The notes beneath the pieces are model-generated. The model was not told the DNA's origin and did no database searches. It was given only the letters and a program-made list of their open reading frames with translations. A DNA stretch of 6,549 nt from an uncultured Lachnospiraceae bacterium (GTDB taxonomy: Bacteria > Bacillota > Clostridia > Lachnospirales > Lachnospiraceae), in contig CATLGN010000093.1 in the NCBI GenBank assembly GCA_949935685.1, positions 1 to 6,549 on the forward strand. The letters are read 5' to 3'. Position 1 is the stretch's first letter. Each line of letters opens with the position of its first letter. Positions 6,218 to 6,549 of this stretch are shown here, piece after piece. The translations under genes and the position numbers were made by a program.

Positions 6218-6549
6218 ATGGGTGGAATTATGGTATTGATCTTATTTATACTGTTTCTCTGGATACTGGCGTCCTGTATCCGCATTGTTCCGCAGGCGAA
6301 CGCTTATGTGGTAGAGCGCCTCGGCGCATATCAGGGGACCTGGGCGGTCGGTATTCATTTCAAAGTGCCTTTTATTGATAAAGTGGCGAAAAAAGTGATC
6401 TTAAAAGAGCAGGTGGTGGATTTTGCACCGCAGCCGGTGATTACCAAGGATAACGTAACGATGCAGATCGATACGGTTGTGTTTTTCCAGATTACCGACC
6501 CGAAGCTGTTTGCGTACGGTGTGGAAAATCCGATTATGGCGATTGAAAA
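6218..6549 (+). CDS. SPFH-domain (stomatin/slipin-like) protein, 3' end outside window
   Basis: The first 110 codons are present and the gene runs off the window. The protein starts MGGIMVLILFILFLWILASC, a single N-terminal membrane segment (about residues 4-20). Then comes the start of the SPFH/Band 7 domain: RIVPQANAYVVERLGAY, the GIHFKVPFIDKV block, the KEQVVDF block with its following PVITKDNV, and a final segment ending DPKLFAYGVENPIMAIE. These blocks are typical of slipin/QmcA (YbbK)-type proteins, which oligomerise at the membrane and scaffold or regulate membrane proteins and proteases. The ATG is one base after the nfeD stop, with AGAGGG at 6204-6209 inside nfeD giving an eight-base spacing, so translation is likely coupled. 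This NfeD-SPFH pairing is a well-known conserved gene arrangement. Full length in the family is near 300 residues, so roughly a third is seen. Confidence 0.93.
   Translation, partial: MGGIMVLILFILFLWILASCIRIVPQANAYVVERLGAYQGTWAVGIHFKVPFIDKVAKKVILKEQVVDFAPQPVITKDNVTMQIDTVVFFQITDPKLFAYGVENPIMAIE

Overview
The window looks like a housekeeping chromosomal segment from a Firmicute of the class Clostridia, most likely Lachnospiraceae. This rests on recalled sequence style: the clostridial DnaE, the PfkA variant carrying TIDLD and LGYMQRGGSP, an SH3 plus SleB-type cell wall hydrolase, strong AGGAGG ribosome binding sites, and AT-rich spacers between fairly GC-rich genes. No alignment was run. All genes lie on the + strand.

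Region 1 (1-4264) is a compact gene run. It opens with the C-terminal half of the replicative DNA polymerase III alpha subunit (dnaE, cut by the window edge). It continues with 6-phosphofructokinase (pfkA), a SpoU/TrmH-family RNA 2'-O-methyltransferase, and pyrroline-5-carboxylate reductase (proC), the last two overlapping by an ATGA. A near-consensus promoter in the dnaE-pfkA spacer suggests the last three genes can be transcribed separately from dnaE. The genes are functionally unrelated (replication, glycolysis, RNA modification, proline synthesis), so co-transcription here looks like shared housekeeping expression rather than one pathway.

Region 2 (4265-5651) holds a monocistronic-looking secreted cell wall hydrolase. 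It has a near-perfect extended -10 sigma-A promoter, a leader with three copies of a 9-base motif that could be operator sites, a signal peptide, two SH3-like domains, a charged helix and a C-terminal SleB/CwlJ-type catalytic domain. A good intrinsic terminator closes the unit.

Region 3 (5652-6549) starts a second unit: an NfeD-like membrane protein with a GTG start, then after one base an SPFH (stomatin/flotillin-type) protein that runs off the window. These two families form a well-known membrane-microdomain partnership.

I found no mobile element, CRISPR array, tRNA, rRNA or defence gene, and nothing that amounts to a new biological system. The most interesting signals are the repeated motif around the hydrolase promoter, a near-identical 13-base element upstream of both the hydrolase and nfeD promoters, and two substitutions in normally conserved PfkA active-site positions.
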